Translations under genes and position numbers: made by a program | In this document: one piece after another, positions 62,118 to 63,259 of the stretch | Numbering within the stretch: the first letter of the stretch is position 1 | Layout: each line of letters begins with the position of its first letter | Notes under the pieces: model-generated | What the model was told of the DNA's origin: nothing | Databases searched by the model: none | The model's input: the letters and a program-made list of their open reading frames with translations, nothing else | DNA from: Treponema sp. | Lineage (GTDB): Bacteria > Spirochaetota > Spirochaetia > Treponematales > Breznakiellaceae | Reading direction: 5' to 3' | DNA: 63,259 bases | NCBI GenBank assembly: GCA_009782555.1 | Contig: WRIV01000014.1 | Coordinates: 1 to 63,259, forward strand

Positions 62118-63259
62118 CCATTAGCGGCATATGGGAGTTAAAAAAAATGGCCCTTCGCAACCTCGCCAGGCATAAGGTAAAGACGATCCTTACCTGTATG
62201 GCGATAATGGTAAGCGTTGCATTTTATATCTTTTTAAACAGTTTCCTTGTCGGCATGGCGATTGAGTCCAGGCGGAACATTGTTAATTACGAAACATCAG
62301 CAGCAAAGCTGCAAACCAAACTGTACTTTGAAAAAAAAGACGATATGCCCAGCTACGAGAATTTTACCGGCTGGGAAAAATATCAGGCGGCGCTCGATCG
62401 CGAAGGTTATTACAGCGCTCCCCGTTTTACGTTTGCCGGCACGCTTTTTTCTGCATCCGGTTCTGCGCCCATTGTTTTTTATGCAGTTGAGCCCGCCGCC
62501 GAAGCGGAGGTGCTGCGCTATGTTCCCTATGTTGATTTTGGGAAATATATACAAAACGGTAAATTTGAAATTGCCCTGGGAACAGTAGCGGCGGAAAAAC
62601 TTAAGGTGGGAATTCCCACACGGCCACTTCGGACGGAACTTGAGGAAATGATCCCCCAGCTTACAGACAACCAGGCAGATGCGGATTTTATCCGATCCCT
62701 GTACGACAAGGCTGCGCCGTCCGCCGGCTTATTTGATATGAAGGAAAAAGTAACAGCAGGCAACGAACGGATGATCCTTAAAAGAAATGTATCCGAATCG
62801 GATCTTGACCGCTATTGGAACATTATTGCAGCCTCGGATCGGAACGATGTACGGATCAATGCGGTAATCGACATCAAGGCCGTTCCGGAAATGATACGGA
62901 AAGACAAGTGGGAAGGTGAGCTAATGCCCGCCCTGCGCAGCGAAGACAAGCCGCTTGTAACATCTGCCTACGAGTACGAAGATTTTATGGAGGCATACCT
63001 CCTTGTCGATAGTAACGAGGATCAGCTTAAAAAAGTTCTTGAAGCGATGATCCGCGCTGATTATTCCGGGGCGGTGCGTCATGTAAACCAGCTTGTGGAT
63101 GCCGTGGTTGTCGGGGTAATCAATTCCCCCGATCCGCTTCCCAACGGAAACACCGCCTATATCCCCCTGGATGTTTTACAGGACGAGGCGGGCATGATGC
63201 TGGAAGGGGCGGTAACAGAACTCCTTATACGGGAAAAAAATGCCCCGGATTTCAGGCTG
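62114..63259 (+). CDS. FtsX-like ABC transporter permease (cut by window edge)
   Basis: First 382 codons, open at the window end. Seen: ATG at 62114 with AAAGAGG 6-7 nt upstream; N-terminal ELKKMALRNLARHKVKTIL followed by a transmembrane helix (TCMAIMVSVAFYIFLNSF), the classic start of MacB/FtsX permeases, then a large extracytoplasmic domain (EKYQAALDREGYYSAPRF; VGIPTRPLRTELEEM) with no Cys. The C-terminal helices would lie beyond the window. Partner of the ATPase upstream. Confidence 0.88.
   Translation, partial: MTISGIWELKKMALRNLARHKVKTILTCMAIMVSVAFYIFLNSFLVGMAIESRRNIVNYETSAAKLQTKLYFEKKDDMPSYENFTGWEKYQAALDREGYYSAPRFTFAGTLFSASGSAPIVFYAVEPAAEAEVLRYVPYVDFGKYIQNGKFEIALGTVAAEKLKVGIPTRPLRTELEEMIPQLTDNQADADFIRSLYDKAAPSAGLFDMKEKVTAGNERMILKRNVSESDLDRYWNIIAASDRNDVRINAVIDIKAVPEMIRKDKWEGELMPALRSEDKPLVTSAYEYEDFMEAYLLVDSNEDQLKKVLEAMIRADYSGAVRHVNQLVDAVVVGVINSPDPLPNGNTAYIPLDVLQDEAGMMLEGAVTELLIREKNAPDFRL

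Overview
The window reads as chromosome of a spirochaete, most probably a Treponema. The clues are the chemotaxis block cheA / CheW-CheR-like fusion / cheX, a very long SpiroCoCo-type coiled-coil protein, a DUF5312-like protein and a fliL-fliM pair. A FecR-like remnant and many small secreted proteins fit the same assignment. Base composition looks close to half G+C, which fits the termite-gut or free-living treponemes better than T. pallidum, but the species cannot be named from the sequence alone. I see no insertion sequence, prophage, CRISPR array or rRNA. There is one tRNA gene.

Layout. 1-0.7 kb (minus): start of fliM and all of fliL. 0.9-2.6 kb (plus): pyridoxal kinase and an M28-type aminopeptidase. 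2.6-16.5 kb (minus): a long co-directional run of biosynthetic genes: lysC-dapB-dapA, Nfu, NusG domain II protein, Gx-type membrane protein, chorismate mutase, two small membrane proteins, carB, fhs, guaA and gdhA. 16.5-18.7 kb: a BspA-like leucine-rich repeat protein and, divergently, a CRP-type regulator with two cyclic-nucleotide-binding domains. 18.8-28.2 kb: a sugar symporter, purB-guaB, glycogen phosphorylase, a DUF5312-like protein and nagB. 28.4-37.6 kb: cheY, a tRNA-dihydrouridine synthase, adk, a sirtuin, the fumarase alpha subunit, SpiroCoCo, a HAD hydrolase and a secreted putative cysteine hydrolase.

37.7-44 kb: tRNA-Val, cheX, the CheW-CheR-like fusion, cheA, an outer-membrane barrel and the fumarase beta subunit (about 11 kb from alpha). 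44-50 kb: a lipoprotein, divergent polysaccharide deacetylase, tsaD, recJ and recO. 50-55 kb (minus): a pRiA4b ORF-3-like protein, a FecR-domain remnant and pyrC-pyrI-pyrB. 55-58.3 kb (plus): a single-chain ECF transporter module (ATPase-ATPase-T) followed by its S component. 58.3-61.2 kb (minus): a pseudo-receiver protein, a thymidylate synthase-like protein with a late frameshift, an amino-acid-type solute-binding protein, acylphosphatase and a secreted protein. 61.3 kb to the end (plus): a LolD/MacB-type ABC ATPase and the start of its FtsX-like permease.

Functionally the window joins pyrimidine synthesis (carB, pyrB, pyrI, pyrC), purine synthesis (purB, guaB, guaA), the lysine/diaminopimelate branch (lysC, dapA, dapB), one-carbon metabolism (fhs), ammonium assimilation (gdhA), glycogen and amino-sugar use (glgP, nagB) and motility control. 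The most unusual items are: (1) a ThyA-like protein that keeps every catalytic residue at E. coli spacing but loses its C-terminus to a one-base frameshift, in an operon with a receiver lacking its phospho-acceptor Asp; (2) the A-A-T fused ECF transporter; (3) a 29-bp imperfect palindrome present in near-identical copies 30 kb apart; (4) a FecR-domain pseudogene hidden in an apparent gap; (5) several divergent promoters built on inverted repeats. I did not find anything I would confidently call a wholly new defence or mobile system.
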